In this document: piece by piece, positions 1 to 8,085 of the stretch
How positions within the stretch are numbered: position 1 is the first letter of the stretch
Layout: the number at the start of each line of letters is the position of its first letter
Assembly: GCA_020637365.1 (NCBI GenBank)
Contig: JACJWE010000002.1
Span: 1,178,001 to 1,242,000, forward strand
DNA: 64,000 nucleotides
Source: Acidimicrobiia bacterium
GTDB taxonomy: Bacteria; Actinomycetota; Acidimicrobiia; IMCC26256; JAGNEX01
Direction: 5' to 3'
Position numbers and translations under genes: made by a program
The notes under the pieces: model-generated
What the model saw: the letters and a program-made list of their open reading frames with translations, nothing else
Told to the model about the DNA's origin: nothing
The model's database searches: none

Positions 1-184
1 CGAGTAGCACGACGAATGGGCCGACTGCAGCATTCGCTGCGTACCAAGCGGTGTCCGACGCCATCGACGATTTTGTGCGGTAGCCAGCGAAGGAGTTGGG
101 TTTCAGACGTTTCGCCCGCATCGCGAGTCCCATGCCGATGAGCAGCGCGCCTGCCGCGGCGAGAATGAATCCGATGACTGTCAT
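1..184 (-). CDS. SdpI/YhfL-family membrane protein (partial, N-terminal part)
   Basis: Reading the complement from an ATG at 184 gives an open frame to the window edge (61 residues seen). It begins with a hydrophobic segment (MTVIGFILAAAGALLIGMGL) and continues with KPNSFAGYRTKSSM and a DTAWYAANAAVGP stretch. This N-x-F-x-GYRT followed by W-x2-AN pattern is the hallmark of the SdpI/YhfL family, membrane proteins of which Bacillus SdpI is an immunity and signalling protein. A GGAGA ribosome-binding site lies six bases before the ATG. The C-terminus is beyond the window. The family call is good; the role here is unknown. Confidence 0.75.
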   Translation of the reverse strand, partial: MTVIGFILAAAGALLIGMGLAMRAKRLKPNSFAGYRTKSSMASDTAWYAANAAVGPFVVLL

Positions 185-523
185 GTGTTCTCCGTGGAGC
201 GACGGGTCAGGCGTTCGCTCGATGTTTCGACGCAGATGGCAACACGATCGCCAGCAGCAGGAACTCGGGGTCGTGGTCGTGTTCGTGCCAGGTTAGACGG
301 TGGGAAAAGGTGAGCTCTCCGCTCTGTGATCGAGGAGACATACCGCCGGGGCCAGCTGAGGCGGCCAAATGAGTTCGGTATAAAGACGAGAACTGCTGGC
401 GTACTTCGCGCCCTCCATGGCACCATGGCGGGGCTTGCTTCGAAACGAACGTGGTTGTTTGTACCGCGGGTGGTGACGGGCGAGCGCGATCCAATTGAAG
501 ACGAGCGCGAGGACCCCCACCCC
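185..523. other. Intergenic stretch between divergent genes
   Basis: About 340 bases without a convincing gene. Open frames exist on both strands but are Arg/Ser-rich, overlap one another and lack ribosome-binding sites. The stretch should carry the promoters of the SdpI-like gene (minus) and the small basic gene (plus). I see no clear operator or hairpin. Confidence 0.4.
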
Positions 524-754
524 ATGCGACTTCGAAACCTGTCCAAACACCTTTTCACGACCAAAACCGAACTCGAACATACCGTCAGGTCAAGCAGACG
601 GGCACGCAAAGCTGTACGGAACGAACGAAAGATGACCCGACACCTCAAGTCGCGTACCGGACGAGCACGCGACGCTGAGCTGCGAAGCCTGGAGGTCATG
701 CTGGAACGTCAAGAGCGCGGAGCGCGAGACGCCCTACGGTCGATCCGGTTCTGA
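524..754 (+). CDS. Small highly basic hypothetical protein
   Basis: Not recognised. A 76-residue frame from an ATG preceded by a GAGGA about ten bases upstream. The product is very rich in Arg and Lys (RRARKAVRNERKMTRH, then LEVMLERQERGARDAL) and looks like one basic amphipathic or coiled helix, without a signal peptide or membrane segment. The longer frame back to 326 lacks a ribosome-binding site. A competing antisense frame (181-699) is less convincing. It ends 18 bases before the end of the convergent CPBP protease gene. It may be a small nucleic-acid-associated protein or not a gene at all. Confidence 0.35.
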   Translation: MRLRNLSKHLFTTKTELEHTVRSSRRARKAVRNERKMTRHLKSRTGRARDAELRSLEVMLERQERGARDALRSIRF

Positions 755-772
755 GCGTCGGCGCGAACCTCA

Positions 773-1489
773 TCAACTTCCGAGCGCTCCGTTGACGACA
801 AAGGCCGCCAAGAATGCAAGTGAGTTTGTCGCCGTGTGGAGCAGGATCGGCGAGATGAGGTGCTCGCCTCGGACCCGAAGCCAGCAGAACACATAGCCGA
901 CCAACCAGGTGGCGATGACCCCGCCGAACACCGCCGCGACGCGGGCTGGTCCGTGGCCAGCTACATCGCCGATCGTGTCGTTCGCTGTCACCGCCGTCCA
1001 ACCCGGCACGACGTGCCAGAGCCCAAACCACATTGAGGACCAGGTAGCGGCCGTCAGGTCAGAGCCGTGGCGTCGATAGAAGGCAAAGAGGACGCCGCGA
1101 AAGATGAACTCTTCAAAGAAGGCGGTGCCGACCGGAATGCGGATCAGCACCTGATACAGCATTCCCTGCCAACCCACATCGCCTACTCGGGCATCATCAA
1201 AAACCCCCCGTGTCCCCGGGATGGCGACGGCCACTCCAATGCACAGCGCCACGATCCCAAACGCCGAGAGCCCCCACCGAAGTCCTCTGGCCAGATGGGC
1301 CCGGTCGAGTCCGAGCATCGCGCTGGACAGTCCGCTGGCGCGAGCGATGAGCGCCAGGAGGCCAGCGGTAAACAGGTTGGCCGGGACATAGAGCGAACTG
1401 GTCAGCCACAGATTGCCGATGAGGTTGTGAGCGGTGATCACCACAAGCGCAAGGGTTAAGCCCTGCGCGTTTGATAGGCGATTCTTCAC
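773..1489 (-). CDS. CPBP-family intramembrane metalloprotease
   Basis: A 238-residue polytopic protein with the three signatures of the CPBP/Abi (PF02517) glutamate metalloprotease family: EEFIFR (E126, E127, R131), FGLWH (H159) and a third histidine in HTATN near residue 217. Members cleave prenylated or membrane substrates, or act in bacteriocin immunity; the substrate here is unknown. The start is a GTG at 1489 with a strong GGAGG five bases upstream. Several hydrophobic helices flank the motifs. It stands alone on the minus strand, downstream of the acyl-CoA synthetase with a gap of about 190 bases, so an operon link is uncertain. Confidence 0.85.
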   Translation of the reverse strand: MKNRLSNAQGLTLALVVITAHNLIGNLWLTSSLYVPANLFTAGLLALIARASGLSSAMLGLDRAHLARGLRWGLSAFGIVALCIGVAVAIPGTRGVFDDARVGDVGWQGMLYQVLIRIPVGTAFFEEFIFRGVLFAFYRRHGSDLTAATWSSMWFGLWHVVPGWTAVTANDTIGDVAGHGPARVAAVFGGVIATWLVGYVFCWLRVRGEHLISPILLHTATNSLAFLAAFVVNGALGS

Positions 1490-1678
1490 GTTGCCTCCCG
1501 ATCCGCGTCGCGAGCGGACCTCCCGATCCGCCTCACCGCGGGGTTCCTCACAGTAGCAACTACGCAGGTCAACGACGATGTGTCGCAGCGGCCGGTGAGG
1601 ATGTCGTCAACGGACCGTTCCGTCGCGCCGCTAGCCGTCCAATTCCGATGGAAGTGCCGGCCTGGTCGCTTGCGTCGG

Positions 1679-3364
1679 TCAGTCCCTGTTTGGTGCCCCG
1701 GTTGCGACCGCCTTTGCCCAGGTGTAGTCCGGTTTACCCGCCGGTGAACGCTTGATCTCACTCACAAAGACGACGCTGCGCGGCGCCTTGTACGGAGCGA
1801 TAACCGTTTTGACGTGAGCGACGATGGTGTCACCGTCGGGTTCGCCGTCGCCGGACCAAGCGACGATCGCCGCGACGCCTTGTCCAAAACGTTCGTCGGG
1901 AATCCCCACTACCAGCGCGTCATAGACGTCGGCGTGAGACTTGAGCGCCGCTTCGACCTCTTCGGCGAACACCTTCTCTCCACCGGAGTTGATCACCGAT
2001 GAGCCCCGGCCCATCAGCCTGACCGCCCCATCTGTATCGACCGTCGCCATGTCTCCGGTCAACATCCAGGTGACCCCGTCGATCTCAACCATGGTCTCTG
2101 CGGTTTTTATGGGATCGTTCCAGTACCGGCGCGGAATATGGCCTGACAGGGCAACTCGGCCGATATCACCACTGCCCGGTTGTACCCGGCTGAGATCGTC
2201 ACCGAAGACTGCGGTTTCATCGTTGGTCTCAAACCTCATATCAGGAGCGTTGACCGCATCATCGCCCGACGTCCGTGACGTCCCCTGCGCCCCTGTCTCA
2301 GAGGACCCGTATCCGTCGGAAATCAAGACCTGTGGCATGGCCCGAGCGAGGCGAGCTCGCTGGGTTTGGGTCAACGGCGCTCCGCCCGAGCCGAGGGCGT
2401 ACAACGACGCCACGTCGTAGCCGCCAGCGGCATCCCACTGGTCCATCAGGGGGCGAGCGACAGCATCACCCACGATGACCAGGACATTGACAGCCTCGTC
2501 GACTACAGAGCTCCAGATGGTCGCCGGGTTGAGGTTGCCGCGGGTCAAGACGATGCGACCGCCGGCGTACAGCCACGACAACACGGTCCATTGCGCTGCA
2601 GCATGCATGAGCGGCGCGATCGGCAGCTGGGTGACGACGAAGTCTGGGACGCGTTCGAGAACCTCATCAGGGCTGGACACGGGACCGTTCATGCGGAGCG
2701 GATCGCCACCGCCAATACAGGCGAAAAACGCGTGCTCCTGGTCCCAGACAACGCCCTTTGGCATGCCGGTAGTGCCACCGGTGTAGATGATGTAGGAATC
2801 GCTGCTCGACCGTTGTCGTGACACCCGGGACGGTTGTGCCTCAATCAGTGCCGTCTCATAATTCACGACATCGGCCAGAGCGTGGCGGGACTCCGAGGGG
2901 TCCGACTCGACCGGAGCGGTCATTGAGTGGTCGACATACGCATCGTCGACGCTGATGAGCACGGGACGCCGGTTGAACGACTCGAGCGCTCCCTCGACCG
3001 TATCCGTCGCGTCGGTATCGAAGATGAGAGCGCTCAAGGCGGCGTCATTGACGAGATAGGCCAGTTCGGCAGCGTTGTATCGGAAATTGATGTTGATCGG
3101 GATGGCTCGAAGCTTGAAGGCTGCCAACATCGTCTCGACATACTCGGTGCCGTTCTGCAGGAAGCAGCCAACCCGGTCATCGCGACCGATACCGGCCGAG
3201 CTCAACACGCTGGCCAGCCGGTTCGCTCGCTCTTCGAGCTGGGCGTACGTCAAGCGGCGGGAACCGCAGATCAGCGCCTCGCGTTCTGCGACCGTGTCGG
3301 ATACGGCCTCCCAGATGTCGGCAAAGTTGTACGTCTCAAGTCGGGCCGCCGGTGTCGTTGACAT
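1679..3364 (-). CDS. Acyl-CoA synthetase (AMP-binding, FadD-like)
   Basis: A 561-residue adenylate-forming ligase that would activate a carboxylic acid to the acyl-adenylate and then the CoA thioester. The P-loop-like motif is YTGGTTGMPKGVVW, the A5-type motif is GYGSSETGAQG, the hinge region carries LTGDMATVDTDG and GRGSSVINSGGEKVF, and the catalytic lysine lies in SPAGKPDY near the C-terminus. It resembles actinobacterial FadD enzymes of fatty-acid or steroid side-chain catabolism, but the substrate cannot be read from sequence. It is a paralogue of the gene at 27373-28998. The rhomboid gene ends 76 bases upstream on the same strand. Confidence 0.88.
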   Translation of the reverse strand: MSTTPAARLETYNFADIWEAVSDTVAEREALICGSRRLTYAQLEERANRLASVLSSAGIGRDDRVGCFLQNGTEYVETMLAAFKLRAIPININFRYNAAELAYLVNDAALSALIFDTDATDTVEGALESFNRRPVLISVDDAYVDHSMTAPVESDPSESRHALADVVNYETALIEAQPSRVSRQRSSSDSYIIYTGGTTGMPKGVVWDQEHAFFACIGGGDPLRMNGPVSSPDEVLERVPDFVVTQLPIAPLMHAAAQWTVLSWLYAGGRIVLTRGNLNPATIWSSVVDEAVNVLVIVGDAVARPLMDQWDAAGGYDVASLYALGSGGAPLTQTQRARLARAMPQVLISDGYGSSETGAQGTSRTSGDDAVNAPDMRFETNDETAVFGDDLSRVQPGSGDIGRVALSGHIPRRYWNDPIKTAETMVEIDGVTWMLTGDMATVDTDGAVRLMGRGSSVINSGGEKVFAEEVEAALKSHADVYDALVVGIPDERFGQGVAAIVAWSGDGEPDGDTIVAHVKTVIAPYKAPRSVVFVSEIKRSPAGKPDYTWAKAVATGAPNRD

Positions 3365-3440
3365 CCTTGGATGCTAGTGCTCTGAGCCCCGACCTCCGGC
3401 GGGGTGCAGCCAACGGGTCGCGCTCCATCTCTGGGACGTA

Positions 3441-4058
3441 TCAACCTCGGTTGGCTTGGTCGCTTCTTTGTATTTCGGCGTCGTCCTCGTCGTCGCCGAG
3501 GTAGACCGCTGCGGCGATACCGCCCAAGAAGCCGAAGAAGTGCCCCAACCACGAAACACCTCGCTGGCCAGGGACCAGACCCCACAGCGTCCCAGAGAAC
3601 AGCGCCAATACGACGATCATGATCAGGATCGACGATGGCTTCCGGTCGACGAAGGCCCGAAACAGCAGGTAGCCGAGGTAGCCAAAGATCACACCGGAGA
3701 GTCCAAGGTGGACGCTATTGGCCCTGCCCATCAGCCAGATCGCCAGACCAGAACTGAGCGCTGCAATCGCACTCACCGTGAAGAACGTTCGGATGCCGCG
3801 GGTCATGGTGAGCCCGCCGAGGACGATGAACGGCACGGTATTGGCAGCTACATGGCTGAAGCCCACGTGCAGAAACGGGGCGATGACGATCCGAGGAAGG
3901 CTCCACAGGCGTCGAGGTCGGATGCCGAGCGAGTCGAGATTCACCGGCAACAACACGTCGATGAGTTCGATGGCCCACACCAGTACGACGATCCCGATCA
4001 GTATCGCAATACCTTCGCCAATCCGCTCGATTCGGCTTTCTGGTTCTGTCCATGTCAC
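3441..4058 (-). CDS. Rhomboid-family intramembrane serine protease
   Basis: A polytopic protein with the rhomboid elements in order: HVGFSHVAANTVPF (the HxxxHxxxN segment), GLSGVIFGYLG with the catalytic Ser of GxSG, and the catalytic His in SWLGHFFGFLGG. Rhomboids cleave membrane helices inside the bilayer. The start is uncertain: I use GTG at 4058 because the frame upstream to 4169 overlaps the divergent gene and reads like non-coding sequence; no good ribosome-binding site is visible at either. The C-terminus ends in an acidic cytosolic tail (LGDDEDDAEIQ). Family certain, start not. Confidence 0.8.
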   Translation of the reverse strand: MTWTEPESRIERIGEGIAILIGIVVLVWAIELIDVLLPVNLDSLGIRPRRLWSLPRIVIAPFLHVGFSHVAANTVPFIVLGGLTMTRGIRTFFTVSAIAALSSGLAIWLMGRANSVHLGLSGVIFGYLGYLLFRAFVDRKPSSILIMIVVLALFSGTLWGLVPGQRGVSWLGHFFGFLGGIAAAVYLGDDEDDAEIQRSDQANRG

Positions 4059-4238
4059 CGGGTGATTCTGACACTTCGGAGCTGAGCTGCATGCTGTTTG
4101 AGATGTGGTGCGAAGAAACCGCTGCTCCCGGGACACGGCGACATGAGCGACACCAGGATGCGTCGCCACGTAACCGCCAGCGGGCGGTTTCGCAATATCG
4201 AGCCGATTCGGTGCCGCGGCATGTGGTGGAATGCGCAG

Positions 4239-5222
4239 ATGCCTGTTCCACCCGGTAACTCAGGCGCGGGTGAATCCCAGCGCGCGGCGGGCGAGGACTC
4301 GCCGTGGGCGGACACCGACTGGGGAGAAGACCTCGCGACGGCCGACGCTGTCGCGGGTCGGGCCTGGGTCGAAGCCAGCGTGGAATGGGCAGAGACCACG
4401 ATCGTCGAGCAGCCCTGGGCCGACGACCCGACAGCGGCTCATCGCCGGATCGTCGGTGAAGCACCCACGCCGCCGACCGCAACGCCGCATTGGAACGCCC
4501 GAGAGCGTCACACTGCGGAACGGCCCGACGCCTGGGATGGCGCCAGCGATCGGCGTCGACCGGTGCCGCTCGGGGATCAACTCCGCGCGCTCATCCCCCT
4601 CGTCATCGTCTGGACCATTTTGTTCGTCGGTCTCGCGATCATCGCCGTCCAAGACCGAGTGCCCGTCCAAGAGCTGTTTCTCGATCCTGCAGCGCTCGAC
4701 GGCAACCATTGGTACAGCGGGATCGTCTCGCAGTTCGGCATCCTTGCATGGACCGTGGCCTTCTGTGCCGCAGCGGGTGGGGCGATGCTGGCCGATATGT
4801 CCGGACGTCGAAAGGCTCGGAGCTTTCTGGCGAGTGGAGCACTGGTCACAGGATTGTTACTCGCCGACGACCTGTTGCAGTTGCACTCATACCACGTGCC
4901 GAAATATCTCGGGTTCAGCAAAGAATCGGTGTACGCGGCGTATCTCGTTCTCGTCGCTGGCTGGGTGTGGTGGCATCGCGGCGAAGTGATGCGAACCCGC
5001 GTCCTGGTTTTGGCCGCCGCGGGTCTGGCGTTTCTGGCCTCGATCATTTTTGACCAGGTTCAGCTGCCCATGTCGGACACCAAGGCCCTGTGGTTCGAGG
5101 ATTCAGCCAAATTCTTTGGGATCGTCGCCTTTGCCACCTATTTCGTTTTGACCGTTCGAGATATTGGGTGGTCCATCCTCCGCTTAGCGGGCATCGGCCG
5201 CACAGCAGGAGCGGACGACTAG
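4239..5222 (+). CDS. Polytopic membrane protein with DD and ED-x2-K motifs, unknown function
   Basis: Family not named. About 110 residues of Trp/Ala/Pro-rich soluble N-terminus precede about six hydrophobic helices (first near LIPLVIVWTILFVGLAII). Polar residues inside the membrane part stand out: LLLADDLLQLHSYH, KESVYAAYLVL and FEDSAKFFGIVAF, so a DD...H and an ED-x2-K pair could form a functional site. The start is uncertain; the frame opens at a TTG at 4098, but the first 40 residues are Arg-rich and poor. I chose ATG 4239 with GGTGGA nine bases upstream. A strong hairpin follows the gene. Confidence 0.6.
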   Translation: MPVPPGNSGAGESQRAAGEDSPWADTDWGEDLATADAVAGRAWVEASVEWAETTIVEQPWADDPTAAHRRIVGEAPTPPTATPHWNARERHTAERPDAWDGASDRRRPVPLGDQLRALIPLVIVWTILFVGLAIIAVQDRVPVQELFLDPAALDGNHWYSGIVSQFGILAWTVAFCAAAGGAMLADMSGRRKARSFLASGALVTGLLLADDLLQLHSYHVPKYLGFSKESVYAAYLVLVAGWVWWHRGEVMRTRVLVLAAAGLAFLASIIFDQVQLPMSDTKALWFEDSAKFFGIVAFATYFVLTVRDIGWSILRLAGIGRTAGADD

Positions 5223-5385
5223 CCCGTCCAAAGACATGCCTAAAGGGTCTGCAGAGAGGGGTGGACCTGACCGGTGCTTGGTTGTGTATTCCCGCTCATG
5301 CAGCTTGTGCTGCGGGCCGCTCGGGCCACGGCCCGGCGCCTGTCCGCCAGTCCTCCTCGGCGAACGCGCGTGGGCCCACATACGA

Positions 5386-5422
5386 CGGTCCGGCGGTCCC
5401 ACAAGGTAGGACCGCCGGACCG
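5386..5422. terminator. Bidirectional hairpin terminator between convergent genes
   Basis: A perfect 14-bp inverted repeat (CGGTCCGGCGGTCC at 5386-5399, its complement at 5409-5422) around a 9-base loop. It sits between the plus-strand membrane protein ending at 5222 and the minus-strand SGNH hydrolase ending at 5477. No T-run follows on either side, so intrinsic termination is plausible but not certain. Confidence 0.65.
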
Positions 5423-5476
5423 CGTGTTGAAGTGCTTCGTGTCGGGCCCGGAGGGAGCCCAGCGAGTGAGTGGCCG

Positions 5477-6202
5477 TTAGATACGCCCGATGATCGCGTT
5501 GCCGAGAATGGCTGCACCGCGAGCGTTGGGGTGGTGACAGTCGAGCAGGTCTTGATAGACGCCGGGGGAGAAGCGGGAGAGGTTGGGGTTGCCGCTGTTG
5601 CCTTGGAGGGTGCCGAACGTGTTCAGGTAGTACACGCCGTCACGGGCATCTGCTACCCGGGACAGGGCGCCTTCGACCGCCCACATGTCGGAGTTGATGC
5701 TGGTGGCGCTCATCGTGCCAACCAGGAAGAACAGCTCGAGGTAGCAGAAGATCCGCCCTTCCGCTGGCAGCATGTCGTACCCGCCCACGTACACGGGCAG
5801 ATCTGAGCGTGCGCCACGGATGTGGTCGACGACACTTCCGACGCTGCTTTCGATGGCGCCGACGGCCGTCGAAACCGACCGGCCGGTGCGATACAGCTTG
5901 TCGAGACCGATGTCGGCCTGGCCGAGGGTCACGATCACCACGGATCCGGCAGGGGCAGCGTTCGCTTCGGCGACTGCCTTGGAGAGCAGACCGTACTCAT
6001 CCCGGGCGGTGCCGTCCGCTCGTGCCGATTTGTGGGTGACGTTGTGCACTTCGTAGCCGCCAGCAGCTGCGGTGGGGCGTGCGATACGTCCCGCCCAGCT
6101 GTCGCCCACGACGATCAACCAGGGTTGTCCAGGTGCTGCGCCAACCGGGGTCGGCAAGACCACGGCGAAGAACAGGCAGAGTGTGAGAACGCGTTTGATC
6201 AT
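5477..6202 (-). CDS. Secreted SGNH/GDSL-family hydrolase
   Basis: An exported esterase-like protein. A signal peptide (MIKRVLTLCLFFAVVLPTPVGA) is followed directly by WLIVVGDSWAGR, block I with the nucleophile Ser of GDS. A GQADIG segment resembles block III, and DCHHPNARG near the C-terminus supplies the Asp-x2-His pair of block V. The family includes lipases, esterases and acetylhydrolases; the substrate is unknown. The start is ATG 6202, preceded by ACGAGG nine bases upstream; the frame to 6235 is longer but lacks a site. It is the last of three minus-strand genes for exported or membrane-anchored proteins. Confidence 0.8.
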   Translation of the reverse strand: MIKRVLTLCLFFAVVLPTPVGAAPGQPWLIVVGDSWAGRIARPTAAAGGYEVHNVTHKSARADGTARDEYGLLSKAVAEANAAPAGSVVIVTLGQADIGLDKLYRTGRSVSTAVGAIESSVGSVVDHIRGARSDLPVYVGGYDMLPAEGRIFCYLELFFLVGTMSATSINSDMWAVEGALSRVADARDGVYYLNTFGTLQGNSGNPNLSRFSPGVYQDLLDCHHPNARGAAILGNAIIGRI

Positions 6203-6324
6203 GGGGTCGAACCTCGTTTGTGGGGTCGGAGTCATGGTTGGGTGAAAGTAGCTGATGGGGCGCAGCTGCGATCAGTTCTTATCCAAAACGCAACGGAGCA
6301 TCCCCGGTTCACCAGGGTGAACGA

Positions 6325-6999
6325 TCAGCAGGCTGGTGGCACGTTCGGTAGGACGTGTTCGATGTGGCTGCCGTACCCGTCGGTCCAGACCGGCGTTGAA
6401 CCCGCTTCGCCAGCGTGCTCACCGATGATGAAGGTGTGATCGTTCGGGATGCCAGCCGCCTGATACGCGGCGATATCGGTGTCCGCGTTGCCGTAGGCGT
6501 AGTCGAAGTGCCAACCCTGGGCTTGAAAGAACTTGAGTGCACCCGCCTTGTATGCCACGGTCGTGTCGCCGGTCACGAACGTCGGCGCAAGCGTGGTCTT
6601 TGAGATGCCTTCACCGATGGGGAATCCGTGGTGCCACAGCCAGTCATTGGTCACCCGGGTTGGCGATTGACGCAGACCGAGGTAGCGGATGTTGCCAGGA
6701 CGAGCGGTCAAATAGAAGATCTTGTAGCCCTGGTCCGCATAAAGGTTCACCAGCTCGACCGCTCCGGGCCGAGCCTTTTGGTCATACGAAGAAAAGATCA
6801 ACTGGATGAAGTTTTGTGTGTCGCTCGTCGTCAGGGTCTCATCGATGTCGAACACGACGGCGCGCTGAGCCCCCGGGCAGCGGTTGGCGCCCTCGCTTTC
6901 GGCGCCAGCGACCATGGGCACCAGCAACGCGGCCAGCAGCGCGAACAATCCCGCCATCGCGCCGTACAAGGCCCCGTTCTCGTGAGACAACTTTGTCAT
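6325..6999 (-). CDS. Exported HAD-superfamily phosphatase of lipin/LNS2 type
   Basis: A signal peptide or N-anchor (ALYGAMAGLFALLAALLVP) leads into a HAD domain. The DxDxT motif is VFDIDETLTTSD (D51 nucleophile, D53 acid/base). KIFYLTARP provides motif II, and YGNADTDIAAYQAAGIP the motif III/IV acidic region. The order of these pieces and the TNDWLWHHGFP segment match the LNS2 domain of lipin/Smp2 phosphatidate phosphatases, so a phospholipid substrate outside the membrane is an attractive guess, not a demonstrated one. The ATG at 6999 has AAAGG six bases upstream. It lies 122 bases upstream of the SGNH hydrolase on the same strand. Confidence 0.75.
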   Translation of the reverse strand: MTKLSHENGALYGAMAGLFALLAALLVPMVAGAESEGANRCPGAQRAVVFDIDETLTTSDTQNFIQLIFSSYDQKARPGAVELVNLYADQGYKIFYLTARPGNIRYLGLRQSPTRVTNDWLWHHGFPIGEGISKTTLAPTFVTGDTTVAYKAGALKFFQAQGWHFDYAYGNADTDIAAYQAAGIPNDHTFIIGEHAGEAGSTPVWTDGYGSHIEHVLPNVPPAC

Positions 7000-7106
7000 G
7001 ACCACCCTTTTCGCCCTCGCCGGATTCGACGGACCCGTTCACTGCACCAGGTCCGCCATGGTAGCGGCAAACAGCCACGGGCGAAACGAAATCTCGGTGG
7101 ACGCCC

Positions 7107-7769
7107 TCAGGAGCTCGTCGAAGATGGGGCTGACGTCAACCCCGTGTCGGCCTCCCCCGATGGAGCTCGGCCGGTCTGTGCGACGGCGGTGGTTGGAGGG
7201 CTCTCGGTGCCGCCAGCGCTGTCGGTCTCTGGCCCGGCTTCGGCACTCATCGGGGGATTGATCTGACGCACGTCGACGTAGAGGTCTCGTGGATCTTGTC
7301 CCGCGAGGTAGGTCGGGAATCTCGCCAGATCAACGATGGCGACTTCTTCACCGTCGCAGTCCACGAACTGGTTGGTCCGCCGGTTCCATGCGACGACGCA
7401 TCCGGGTACTCCTTCGACCTGTTCCTCGGTCAGTGGAACGCCGTAGGGAAGGGGTTCATCGGGGATGAACATATGGACCGCAACGAAATCGTCGGCGTAC
7501 AGGGCGACACAGAACGACCGGATTCCACCGGTCGGGTCGGCGACACAAACGGGCCCTTCAGACGCGATCTTTGCTGCGACCTCTGGCGCATTGGTGAGTC
7601 GAAACGGCTCGTAGGGCCCCGTGTCGTCCGGGTTGGTGCCGACGACCTCGACAAACAGGTAAGCCACGAACAGTGCGGCGATCACCGCAAACCCAGCTGC
7701 GAGGACCAACATGCCACGGTCCTGACGGTCCATACCCGGACGTCGGATTGGAGGCTGGGCGTCGGACAT
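7107..7769 (-). CDS. Membrane-anchored protein of unknown function
   Basis: Not recognised. A short cytosolic N-terminus, one transmembrane helix near residues 19-42 (MLVLAAGFAVIAALFVAYLFVEVV), then an extracytoplasmic domain of about 110 residues with several cysteines (GPVCVADPTGG, RSFCVALYAD, GVPGCVVAWNR, FVDCDGEEV) that could form disulfides. The last 50 residues are a Thr/Ser/Ala/Gly-rich low-complexity tail. It is the first of three same-strand genes encoding exported proteins and is divergent from sucC. No ribosome-binding site is obvious before the ATG. Confidence 0.6.
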   Translation of the reverse strand: MSDAQPPIRRPGMDRQDRGMLVLAAGFAVIAALFVAYLFVEVVGTNPDDTGPYEPFRLTNAPEVAAKIASEGPVCVADPTGGIRSFCVALYADDFVAVHMFIPDEPLPYGVPLTEEQVEGVPGCVVAWNRRTNQFVDCDGEEVAIVDLARFPTYLAGQDPRDLYVDVRQINPPMSAEAGPETDSAGGTESPPTTAVAQTGRAPSGEADTGLTSAPSSTSS

Positions 7770-8085
7770 TGGGTCAACATTCCCGGAGAGTGACTGCGGC
7801 GTTGCGCCCTCGGCGCGCTTGCGGGGCGACTGCGAACCGCCTCAGCCTACGGTGTCGGTGCCCGGAACAGTCGAGTCGCTACCGGTTTGGCACGGCCCTC
7901 GCGGTAAATGTGGTGCGTCATGGCGGCACCGCGTAGCGTTGCATCTCGGCCTGGCGGCTTGTGATTGCCCGACCCGCAGCCGATCGTCCGTGATCGCGGC
8001 TCTGCGGGGTGCCCTGTCAGCTGAGCCTTACATCCGAAACCGGACTGGGGTACATATCGCAGTCCGCTACCCAGTCGAGGCGCTA
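7770..8085. other. Upstream region of sucCD
   Basis: About 316 bases between the divergent membrane-anchored gene and sucC. The sucC frame stays open upstream to 7819, but that translation has no homology to SucC and the SucC N-terminus begins at 8086. The region should hold the sucCD promoter; I cannot place -10/-35 boxes with confidence. Confidence 0.4.

Noticed and set aside
181..699. 172-codon minus-strand frame near the start
   Set aside because: Arg/Ser-rich, no recognisable domain, overlaps the SdpI start and its upstream ribosome-binding site.
7819..8085. Upstream extension of sucC by 89 codons
   Set aside because: Translation lacks SucC similarity, and a GTG with a good ribosome-binding site begins the canonical N-terminus.
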